Source: Bacillota bacterium (GTDB lineage Bacteria; Bacillota; Clostridia; Christensenellales; Aristaeellaceae). Taken from it: 64,000 nucleotides of DNA. The stretch's first letter is position 1, and the number at the start of each line of letters is the position of its first letter. The stretch is from NCBI GenBank assembly GCA_023436585.1, contig JAEZIN010000018.1, forward strand, positions 62,001-126,000, in the 5' to 3' direction. The notes below the pieces were generated by a model, which saw only the letters and a program-made list of their open reading frames with translations, was not told the origin of the DNA and searched no databases. A program made the translations under genes and the position numbers. Shown in pieces: positions 14,813-22,955 of this stretch.

Positions 14813-17398
14813 TTATACAAATTTCTCGAAAGCATCGGTAAAGCCTTTTAGCTTATCCCCTTGCGTGTTAAAGAAGGGTAAGCCCCAAATACGATAATCT
14901 GTATCGTCTGCAAATGTCTTTTTAGGAATTCCGCAAGATTCTATTTGAAGTAGAAAATCCTCTTTCCATTTATCCGGTTCAAGTAGGTTCTGCCCTTTAG
15001 GTTCAATAAAAATCTGATACTGCTCATATCCGGTTGTGTTCTTTTTCCGCAGGAATAGAAGGTAATCTGGTTCGAAGCGCTCACCACCATTAAAGGAATA
15101 CAGTACCAGTTGGCGCTCATTACGGACAAGAAAAACCTTCTCATACTGCTTTTTCAGATCGTCAACATAACGTGAAAAGTATGCTACGAATGCTTTTTCT
15201 TCAGAGGTGCCAAAATTGTCATTGAAAACATACCAGTCCTGGGTGCTTAAGTCTATTCTCCATTCTGGGCGTATAGTCGGAGCGTTCTGAGACACGCCTT
15301 CCCTCTCGCCGTGTGGATCGGTAATGTATCGTGTTTTATTGTGGAAAACATCGCTGATCTTTTTGTCCCTGAAGTCTGTCGTCCCCTCATAGGTTTCCTT
15401 GATATTTGAAATCTCTACACCTATTTTGGTTAGGGTAGTCATACATGCTTCAAATAACGTTTCAGGTGTTGGCTCTTCATCTCGGCTTTCAATGATAATT
15501 CTCACACCGCCAAGATATGCTTCATCCATAATAAATTCTCGTAGAGAAGATAGATTCGGGAAATAGCCACACAAAACATTAAACTTGAAAACGTCAATAC
15601 GGCGCATAGCACTATGAACAATCGAATAGTTGTATTCAGCAATCTTCTTGATTGTTGTTCTGTGGGAGTATGTCTTCACAGTTGTTTTGGTGGGGGTGCT
15701 CATCATCGTGTCCATTGCCGTTTTCCCCGTATTAACAGTGGCGGGATATTCCCTACCACGGACTGATGGTAACAGCGCCACAATGTCTCTTTTAACTTCA
15801 CGGTTGTTCATGAAAACGATCCCCGTTTGGTAAATCTCGTCTTGCTTAAATGAATCCTTTAGCACATAGTGCACTTCGGTATAGTTTTCCGGCATGATAC
15901 CTGTAGCGATCAAAGCCTTATTCAATTCGTCAATGTAGCGATGGTCATATTGGCAATGGTAATATAGCTCTTCACACACACGAAGAGGATTTTCCATGTC
16001 ACCATCATATTTGCGCTTATACTTCTCATCGCCCTCATCAATGACAAACGGGCAATATCTTGCGCCACGTCCGATAAGCTGAGCCTCGGCTATGGTTGCC
16101 GGGCCAGGCCTGCCAGAAGTAGCATCACGTGTTTCATAAAGACGTACAATATCAAAAAGATTTAAAACATCCCAACCTTCGTCCAGCTTTTTGACCTCAA
16201 AAATCGCCCTGTACGGATTATCCTTGTTTTCTAGAGAATTGAGGAGTATCTGGCGTTCGGTTGCTTCCTTGTCGTCATTAACCGAAATGCAATGATCAGG
16301 GCTAAATTCCTCTCGCAGTTCTTGTGCCAACTCGTCATAGTCGATACCTTTTGTGGCGTAATAAGCTGCCATACGCTTCACTTCTGGAAGCGGCGATGAA
16401 GTAACAATACGTTCCAAAGCTGTGCCCCTCAGCGTTCTTATCATTTCATAGAAAGTTTGTTCAAACCCTTTGCTCTCGGCGATCGTTTTGGCTTTGAACA
16501 GCACAACCGGCTTAATGTACAGTCGATGATCCTGGAACACCTTTAAGCGGTATTGGCTGAACATCAATGCCTGCAAAGCGCGATCGGTATGGTTAATGTC
16601 AGCGCGAATGGCTTTTACCTGCTTTGAATATTTCTCTTCACGGAATTTACGAAGAGGATAATCGTATATTATTTTGTTTTCATATTCACTCAAAATAAAA
16701 GGATTTCGCAAATCGCATGTAGCCGTAAATTCGAGTAATATGTTATCGATATTCGCCCCAAAAATCCTACCAACAGTATACTCCCAGCTCTTTGATGAAT
16801 CATCATCGCTCCCTCGCCTTCCCTGGCGCGTATCGGCGTTGAGATGATGTGCCTCATCTGAGATTAGCACCGTTTTTTGCTCCGAAAAATCATCAAAAGA
16901 TGGTGCATTCTCTTTTGCGCTCCACATATCTGAATGCAGTCCTTGAGTTGTCGTAAAGCAAATGTTGATCGCATCGGAATTAGCACCTTGAAAATTGCTC
17001 ACTTCATTAACGCGAACTTTTTCGCCATCAATAACTATTTCTTCTGAGAACAGATATTTTGCAGATGAAGTATTCAAAAAATTGTCTTTCGTCTTTTTCA
17101 CTATATTGTCTAGGTTCACAAAAAAGAGGAAATTGCGATACCCACTCCGATAGAGGTATACGATTAACCCTGCCATAATAAGTGTCTTTCCGCTACCTGT
17201 TGCCATGTGAAAAAGAACCTGTGTCGGTTTTGGACGTCTATCATTCTCGTAGAAGGTAATGAAGTTACGAAAAGCCTCAATTTGGTATGGGCGAAGATCA
17301 AATGTCTTGTTAAGGTTATCAGCCATGTATGCCGGCATTTCTTTGTAGGCTACACCGCCATACTCTTTTATGGCTTCCATCCGCTGAAAAAGGAACAT
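14813..17398 (-). CDS. res: Type III restriction enzyme Res-like subunit (SF2 helicase-endonuclease)
   Basis: 861 residues from ATG 17398 behind TTAGGAGGGCGAG; an upstream in-frame start lies inside mod and is unlikely. The SF2 helicase core begins with LRPYQIEAF, motif I HMATGSGKTLIM, motif II SDEAHH, motif VI region QLIGRGARYCPF. Near the C-terminus FEPDYLLFL...YQIFIEPKGQ reads as a PD-(D/E)XK endonuclease (Asp of PDY, Glu-x-Lys of EPK). It should translocate or switch along DNA and cut when two unmethylated sites are engaged by Res-Mod. It starts 11 bases after mod, the normal type III order. Length is in the usual range and it appears intact. Confidence 0.88.
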   Translation of the reverse strand: MFLFQRMEAIKEYGGVAYKEMPAYMADNLNKTFDLRPYQIEAFRNFITFYENDRRPKPTQVLFHMATGSGKTLIMAGLIVYLYRSGYRNFLFFVNLDNIVKKTKDNFLNTSSAKYLFSEEIVIDGEKVRVNEVSNFQGANSDAINICFTTTQGLHSDMWSAKENAPSFDDFSEQKTVLISDEAHHLNADTRQGRRGSDDDSSKSWEYTVGRIFGANIDNILLEFTATCDLRNPFILSEYENKIIYDYPLRKFREEKYSKQVKAIRADINHTDRALQALMFSQYRLKVFQDHRLYIKPVVLFKAKTIAESKGFEQTFYEMIRTLRGTALERIVTSSPLPEVKRMAAYYATKGIDYDELAQELREEFSPDHCISVNDDKEATERQILLNSLENKDNPYRAIFEVKKLDEGWDVLNLFDIVRLYETRDATSGRPGPATIAEAQLIGRGARYCPFVIDEGDEKYKRKYDGDMENPLRVCEELYYHCQYDHRYIDELNKALIATGIMPENYTEVHYVLKDSFKQDEIYQTGIVFMNNREVKRDIVALLPSVRGREYPATVNTGKTAMDTMMSTPTKTTVKTYSHRTTIKKIAEYNYSIVHSAMRRIDVFKFNVLCGYFPNLSSLREFIMDEAYLGGVRIIIESRDEEPTPETLFEACMTTLTKIGVEISNIKETYEGTTDFRDKKISDVFHNKTRYITDPHGEREGVSQNAPTIRPEWRIDLSTQDWYVFNDNFGTSEEKAFVAYFSRYVDDLKKQYEKVFLVRNERQLVLYSFNGGERFEPDYLLFLRKKNTTGYEQYQIFIEPKGQNLLEPDKWKEDFLLQIESCGIPKKTFADDTDYRIWGLPFFNTQGDKLKGFTDAFEKFV

Positions 17399-17409
17399 TA
17401 CTCGCCCTC

Positions 17410-19446
17410 CTAATCCTTCACAACAATCGATTCTTGCGGTAATGACTTTTGTGCCGGTAAATTGTAAAAACTGCACGTGAACGCTTTGTCCGAATCACCT
17501 AATGCATAATCCTTATCATCTAGATCACAAAGGTTGATATAGAGCATATTTTTATCAAGCAATTCGAGTAAAAGGCGCTTTTTATCTTTCAACGACAATT
17601 CTTCAAAGTCAGTGGCAGAAGCAGCAATATCGGCGGGATAGACCTTACTGCTAATGAACCCTGTGTTGAGGATACGTACAAGCAATGCTTTCACATCTGC
17701 GTCATTCTTGGCAACTTTTATTGCATCCACGAAACGTTGATTAAGCTTTGCCAACTCGCAATACACAAAAGAACCACCACCTTGCCAATTAACAGCTCGT
17801 GAAATGCCAGAAGTATCGCCGGCTATAACATTTGAAAGCCTGACCACACTGTCATTTTCATCATAATCCAACTGCTCAACACCTATATACTTTCGCCCAA
17901 GCTTGTGAGCAACAGCAACAGTTGTTCCACTTCCCAAGTGAAAATCCATTACCAAATCGCCCGGATTGGTAGACATCTCGATTATTCTACGAATAAGTTT
18001 TTCAGGCTTCTTGCCACCCTTAAGTGTGACATCCCCTTCACTTGCAATGCCTTCGTATGGAGTATCCATCCAAATATTAGACAGCTGAATACTTGGTACA
18101 CGTTCGCCATCAATAACTCTTACCTTTTTACTATAAAAAGCTATCTCATTTCCATTCATGACATAAACATTGTAATGCCCTTCCCGTTCAACTGTGATTA
18201 TCTTATCTCTTTCAATTTTTGAACGGTCTCTTGCCTCCACAACGGTTTGCCCTGCATTATTACCGATGGCAGTAAAACGAAATACGCTTTCTGCATTTTG
18301 TAGTGCAAACTCACCGACAATATCGAGAAATGCACTCGATCCAAGCTTTTCCAATGCCGCCTTCTTTGACTTGTGGCCTTGTTGAATAGCAACATGTTCA
18401 AATAAATCAACTATTTCCCAATGTGAAAAGTCATGCTCTTTATTTGTAATGAACCATTTGTAGTTCGCATCATAATCGGACTTCACGAATTGTGGATTGT
18501 ACGTCCATCTGCGCTTGTTCTTGGCAAATGCAAGAATATACTCGGCAGTTTCAAATACACCGGGATTTACACTAGCAAATCCCGACGGGGACTTCGTTTT
18601 TACAGTGATCTTGTTTATAAAGTTATTTTCATCACCTCGACAGAAAATCTCTTTTAATAAACGATGAAGTTCCGCAACTCCATCATCACTAATCTGCACA
18701 AATATTGCTCCATCGTCACTTAATAGCCTTCTGGCAATTTCAAGCCTGTTTTGCATAAAGACTAACCATGTAGACAATTTGAAGTTTGAGTTATACGCAA
18801 ATGTGTCTTCATCTTTTTTAACGCTGAAATAATAAGGCGGATCAATATAGATGCACTTCACTTTTCCTTCGTACCTTTTCAGCAATGAGGCAATGGCAAG
18901 TAGATTGTTCCCTTTAATGATAAGGTTATCACTGTCGTTAAAAATTTCTTCATCCCTTACACCACTCGCAGTATAACGTTTTGCTCCGACAAGTACCTTC
19001 GGATATAACAGCCTGTCCACCTCATCGGGTGCGAGAGTTGCGTTAAAGAACACCTCGTCTCGCTTCTGATCGTCTTTCGTTTGACCACCCTCAAGGACAC
19101 AATCTTTGTAGGGGAAGGAAAGGACAATATCATTTGACATGGAAATCAGATTGCCGTTACTGTCAGTCAAACCAATACGATTTTTGAAACGTGTATAGCT
19201 ATCAGGCAAGAATTGGCGGTTGTTAATAACCCATCCAAATCCTACTTTATCAAAAACTAGTGTATCGTTCACATCTACAAAAAAGCGCTTTTTCGTATCG
19301 TCATTTGAAAGGAGCAGCTTAAGTAATTCCACATCCATATTAAGGGCGGACTCATAGACCTTGTTTCGCAACAATGTCCCATCTCCTGTGAAGAAACGCT
19401 CGTCCGCTTTGAGGACTTCCACCAATGTTTGAAAAAAGTTAGCCAT
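17410..19446 (-). CDS. mod: Type III DNA adenine methyltransferase (Mod-like)
   Basis: 678 residues. Motif IV DPPYYF is at 202-207 and precedes motif I (MDFHLGSGTTVAVAHKLGRKYIGVEQ, ~500-525), so it is a beta-class amino-methyltransferase predicted to make N6-methyladenine. The segment between them (target recognition) is about 290 residues with no recognisable relative. An N-terminal ~150-residue region (FVDVNDTLVFDKVGFGWVINNRQFLPDSY) is typical of one lineage of type III Mod proteins. It protects the host and gives sequence specificity to Res. It follows the UvrD-like gene by 43 bases. The recognition site cannot be predicted by eye. Confidence 0.9.
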   Translation of the reverse strand: MANFFQTLVEVLKADERFFTGDGTLLRNKVYESALNMDVELLKLLLSNDDTKKRFFVDVNDTLVFDKVGFGWVINNRQFLPDSYTRFKNRIGLTDSNGNLISMSNDIVLSFPYKDCVLEGGQTKDDQKRDEVFFNATLAPDEVDRLLYPKVLVGAKRYTASGVRDEEIFNDSDNLIIKGNNLLAIASLLKRYEGKVKCIYIDPPYYFSVKKDEDTFAYNSNFKLSTWLVFMQNRLEIARRLLSDDGAIFVQISDDGVAELHRLLKEIFCRGDENNFINKITVKTKSPSGFASVNPGVFETAEYILAFAKNKRRWTYNPQFVKSDYDANYKWFITNKEHDFSHWEIVDLFEHVAIQQGHKSKKAALEKLGSSAFLDIVGEFALQNAESVFRFTAIGNNAGQTVVEARDRSKIERDKIITVEREGHYNVYVMNGNEIAFYSKKVRVIDGERVPSIQLSNIWMDTPYEGIASEGDVTLKGGKKPEKLIRRIIEMSTNPGDLVMDFHLGSGTTVAVAHKLGRKYIGVEQLDYDENDSVVRLSNVIAGDTSGISRAVNWQGGGSFVYCELAKLNQRFVDAIKVAKNDADVKALLVRILNTGFISSKVYPADIAASATDFEELSLKDKKRLLLELLDKNMLYINLCDLDDKDYALGDSDKAFTCSFYNLPAQKSLPQESIVVKD

Positions 19447-19489
19447 AATCCACGTGACCCCTTTACATATAACTTGACGAATTAAACTC

Positions 19490-22372
19490 CTAGTCTATCA
19501 TGTCAAAGGCGGCAATCGTTTTTAACCCGGTTGGTGTATGAATTTGTGGCGGCTTTTCTGCGTTCGCAAAATCCTGGCGCTTCTGCCGGCATAAAGCCCT
19601 GTAATCGCATTGTGTGCAATTTGCACCACATGCACGCATCGGGAAGTCTTGACGCAATATGCCTTTGACAGCCCATTCGATAGCGCCGATAGCACTTTGT
19701 ACAGAACCGTCATCAACTGGTATTAAAACCCGCTTGTTGCTTTTCAGCGTGTGCACATAGCCTGTTTCAGCATTTTCACCGATGACCTCCCGTGCTGCTT
19801 TAGAGTAAAGCTGTACTTGCACAGACATTTCGCGCCAATCCTGCTTCTCCAGTTCGTCGGGTATTTCCATTGATTTGAAATCAATTACCTCCGCTGATTC
19901 GATAGCCTTTCTTTCATCTTCTTTAAGCAAGAGATCGATTGACCCTGTTATAAGTGCATCCTCCACCGAAAGCTCAAAGCGTACCTCGTCTTGACGAAGC
20001 CGGTTAAAATCGTTGCCATGGTCTTTGACATACAGCTTCATTACCTTGTCTACCAAAGCCTTTGCACGTTCATACGCACCCGGATGGTTAACAGGATCAC
20101 CAGACGGGAAAACATGCTTGAGCATAAAGGTTGCTTCCACCATTGCCGTTATTTCAGCTTCGGTCGGCACCCTATCCTTATATCGTTGGTGCAATCGCTC
20201 CAATATGGTGTGTGTGGTTTGCCCAAAGCCGAACATTTCGGACACAGTAGGGTTGTACCCATAGATATTTTGCAGCTTGTACATATATGGGCAGGTCAAA
20301 TAGCTCTTTACAGCTGAAAAGTCAGTCGGCAGTTCGTTATCATCAAAGCGCGGTTGCGGTGCGATTTTGTCTGCCAAATCATCCAAAATCATATCTTCAC
20401 GCATCTGTTCATGATGCAAACTGACTATGAAAGATGATCTCTTTTTTTCGTTTCGCAGGCCGGGATGATGGGTGCTGCCGCTCAGATAAAGCAATCGTTC
20501 AGCGCGAGTTATGGCGGTATAGAAAAGACGCGCTTCATCCTCATAACGGTTACCATAGGCACCACGATCCATCGCTTCGATCATCAACTGCTGTGGCAGA
20601 ACGCCGCTATAGGTGCTATTTCTGCCCGGAAAGCGTTGATTAACCAAATCCACAACAAAAACAACCGGAAACTCTAAACCTTTGACCTTATGAATTGTTG
20701 AGACGTTCACAGCATCGGTCTTGGCGATGTAGTCCATGTTTTCCAATTCGTAGTTTTGTGCGATATTCTGGATATAATTCAACATCTCCCGGTAACGCTT
20801 CACACTATCGATATTGGGGTAAATCTGCTCGATATCCTTGATGATGTCGCTATACAAACCTAAATCCCGTATTGCTATTTCATCATCCAGATTCCGCAGC
20901 ATGAGCGCATCTGCAAGTTCATGCAGAAAGTTTTGTGGATATATCCTTCTACGGGCGGCGCTTATCGGCGCATAAATGTTGCTATACCACTCTTGCAAGA
21001 CACGAAAATATTTGTTCTTGTCTGCAGTTGGGAAAATCGGTTTTACAAAGTCATCAAAAAATCTTTCTGCAACATCCCTATCAAGACCGTTGCCTTCACG
21101 CAACAATTCCATGATACCACGGATACATTGTGCATATGGCCGATCGAAGATTCCACCCTCGCCGGTTGTCTTAACAGGAATATCCATAGCGCGCATGGCA
21201 TTTACAAACTGTATATCCCTATTCTCACCGTTTTGACTATGGATACCCCTAAGCAGTACAGCAAAATCGCTGTACGTCAACCCACGCCGGCTCTTTTCCG
21301 ACCCATCGGCGTTATATTCAATATAAGTGGTTCCTACAAGAGATTGGATTCGATCTGCCACCCATTGCGCCTCTTGAGCGCGATCTTCAAACCAAAGCTT
21401 TCGTAAATCCTGAATATTGCCGTTCGCATGGTACGTAATCTCTTTCGGCAAACGAGCGATGGGGATAGTGCTTTGGATAAATGTTCTGGCGGTTTCAACG
21501 ATTGCTTTAGTGCTACGAAAGTTCACCAGCAAGCGATGAACGGAAACACGGGCATATCTGTCCCTGAATGTAAGGATGTTCTGCACATTGGCACCACGCC
21601 AACCATAGATAGATTGATCGTCATCACCCACCACAAAGAGCATATCGAGGTGGCTTGCTAGCGATCTTATAAAATCCTCCTGGATGGGGTTAATATCTTG
21701 ATACTCATCCACGAAAAGAAACTTGAATTTGGCAATATAAGAATCTTCTTTGCGTGTGATTTTTCTTACTTCTTTGACGGCAAGATTGATGGCAAAAGAA
21801 AAATCCATATAGCCGGCAGCGTTAAGATTCTCAGAAAGGTTTACGAGTTTGGTATATAAATCATGGTCGTACTGTTCAACATCATCAAGGGAGATGTTTT
21901 CGTTATTCAGCGTCTGCCAAGCATCGGTCAATTCTTTGATACGGCGAAAATACCCCGCACCATTTTGCAGCCCTATTCTTTCAAGCCGTGACATGACAAA
22001 CAGAATAAGGCGATTCTGATCCAGTATGTCATACTGCCGATAATGCGCGTCTATATCGCCAAGCAACTTCTGGCAAAAGGAATCTAGTGTTCCAATGAAC
22101 ATTGCACCAATATTGTTTTCGGGAAGCCCAAACTTGCGAAGGGCCTCAGCCACCCGGCGTTTGATTGATTCAGCGGCTTTCTGCGTGAACGTAAAGGCAA
22201 TGATGCTTTCGGGCGGCTCGCCTTTCGAAATCAAATAGGCGATCTTGTAGGCAAGCGTCCGTGACTTTCCTGAACCAGCACAAGCTAAGCAAAGGATATG
22301 CCGCGATTCATCCACAACAGCATGATACTGCTCATTGGTTAGATTCGCGCGAAGAATTTCATCGACAGTCAT
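19490..22372 (-). CDS. UvrD/Rep-family helicase with C-terminal RecB-like Fe-S nuclease
   Basis: 960 residues; start ATG 22372 after GGGAGGCCGCT. SF1A motifs are complete: Q motif LTNEQYHAV, Walker A ACAGSGKSRTL, motif Ia AFTFTQKAAESIKRR, DEYQDINPIQ, GDDDQSIYGWRGA, VNFRSTKAI, and TIHKVKGLEFPVVFVV. The C-terminal third is a PD-(D/E)XK nuclease: CPYMYKLQ, GSIDLL, VIDFKS, QVQLYSKAA, and the cysteine cluster CGANCTQCDYRALC, the Fe-S arrangement of AddB/Cas4-type nucleases. It should be a ssDNA translocase with a nuclease, as in AddA-like enzymes. It is the first gene of the operon with mod and res, suggesting a joint role in phage defence. Confidence 0.9.
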   Translation of the reverse strand: MTVDEILRANLTNEQYHAVVDESRHILCLACAGSGKSRTLAYKIAYLISKGEPPESIIAFTFTQKAAESIKRRVAEALRKFGLPENNIGAMFIGTLDSFCQKLLGDIDAHYRQYDILDQNRLILFVMSRLERIGLQNGAGYFRRIKELTDAWQTLNNENISLDDVEQYDHDLYTKLVNLSENLNAAGYMDFSFAINLAVKEVRKITRKEDSYIAKFKFLFVDEYQDINPIQEDFIRSLASHLDMLFVVGDDDQSIYGWRGANVQNILTFRDRYARVSVHRLLVNFRSTKAIVETARTFIQSTIPIARLPKEITYHANGNIQDLRKLWFEDRAQEAQWVADRIQSLVGTTYIEYNADGSEKSRRGLTYSDFAVLLRGIHSQNGENRDIQFVNAMRAMDIPVKTTGEGGIFDRPYAQCIRGIMELLREGNGLDRDVAERFFDDFVKPIFPTADKNKYFRVLQEWYSNIYAPISAARRRIYPQNFLHELADALMLRNLDDEIAIRDLGLYSDIIKDIEQIYPNIDSVKRYREMLNYIQNIAQNYELENMDYIAKTDAVNVSTIHKVKGLEFPVVFVVDLVNQRFPGRNSTYSGVLPQQLMIEAMDRGAYGNRYEDEARLFYTAITRAERLLYLSGSTHHPGLRNEKKRSSFIVSLHHEQMREDMILDDLADKIAPQPRFDDNELPTDFSAVKSYLTCPYMYKLQNIYGYNPTVSEMFGFGQTTHTILERLHQRYKDRVPTEAEITAMVEATFMLKHVFPSGDPVNHPGAYERAKALVDKVMKLYVKDHGNDFNRLRQDEVRFELSVEDALITGSIDLLLKEDERKAIESAEVIDFKSMEIPDELEKQDWREMSVQVQLYSKAAREVIGENAETGYVHTLKSNKRVLIPVDDGSVQSAIGAIEWAVKGILRQDFPMRACGANCTQCDYRALCRQKRQDFANAEKPPQIHTPTGLKTIAAFDMID

Positions 22373-22476
22373 AGCGGCCTCCCATCATTCGTATAGCAGC
22401 CATGCAAAATGCACGTCATTTTCATTAACCCGGATAGGTTCTTATTATTCCCCAAAATTCGCACCTAGTCTATATA

Positions 22477-22505
22477 AGTATAGCAAATGCTGGAATTTAA
22501 GTAAA
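22477..22505 (-). promoter_or_regulatory. Promoter of the UvrD-Mod-Res operon
   Basis: On the minus strand TTTACT (22505-22500) and TATACT (22482-22477) are 17 bases apart, giving a ~100-base leader before ATG 22372. It lies inside the element, so the cargo has its own promoter independent of the early genes. Confidence 0.7.
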
Positions 22506-22623
22506 GAAGTTATGTATGGACCAATTGATGAGTGAAAAAAATTTTCCGTCAATTATCTGGCGTGGATTTTAATTGGCTTCATAAAGCTAGACGGATTACT
22601 TATTATTTATATCTTTATTTGGT

Positions 22624-22643
22624 AGCCTATTTTGGTGACTACT
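22624..22643 (+). repeat. Right copy of the 20-bp direct repeat, candidate integrase arm site
   Basis: Identical to 8803-8822 and in the same orientation; it lies about 100 bases inside attR. See the left copy for the argument. Confidence 0.6.
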
Positions 22644-22747
22644 CACCCTAAATGGGCCACCTTCTCCCAAAACCTCCCATCACCATAAACCAAGCAAAAT
22701 CAACGGTTCTAGCTTCTCCCTAATCGACCAAAAACCTACTTTATACA

Positions 22748-22794
22748 ACTCCGACTCCAAAGGTCACAGGTTCGAATCCTGCCGGGCATACCAA
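22748..22794 (+). other. attR of the satellite-like element
   Basis: Perfect 47-bp copy of the 3' part of tRNA-Arg(CCG), including the encoded CCA, with no 5' half of a tRNA in front of it. This marks the right junction. Confidence 0.93.
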
Positions 22795-22811
22795 AATTTT
22801 TCAGTAAGAAG

Positions 22812-22844
22812 AACCTAGCAATCCCAATCGGTTGCGGGTTTTTT
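22812..22844 (+). terminator. Terminator following attR
   Basis: Arms 22812-22823 and 22830-22840 form a stem with one bulge and G-T pairs, followed by TTTTTTC. It probably belonged to the tRNA gene before the element inserted. Confidence 0.75.
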
Positions 22845-22955
22845 CTTTTTGGGTTTTTCGTTTATACGGAGTCAAATGCAGACCGCTATCGGTGTTTTGA
22901 CGCTGAAAATCACAAGTCAATCACAAACTCAATAACTGGTATCCGACAATGCCAA

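Larger units (their letters stand above)
8683..22794. mobile_element. 14.1-kb integrated element, phage-satellite (PICI-like) organisation
   Basis: Bounded by perfect 47-bp direct repeats (8683-8729 and 22748-22794) derived from the tRNA-Arg 3' part. Contents in order: tyrosine integrase and XRE repressor (minus), excisionase-like HTH, primase-helicase and small-terminase-like protein (plus), then a minus-strand UvrD-Mod-Res operon. Divergent promoters flank the repressor. There are no head, tail, portal, lysis or conjugation genes. Integrase/repressor divergent from xis-primase-terS with no structural genes is the arrangement of phage-inducible chromosomal islands; the defence-type cargo fits the same class. 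The cargo genes are visibly more A+T-rich than the flanking chromosome. Confidence 0.8.

Noticed and set aside
14813..22372. BREX or DISARM system
   Set aside because: No PglX/BrxC/PglZ-type or DrmA/DrmB proteins are present; methyltransferase and helicase-nuclease match type III Mod and Res.
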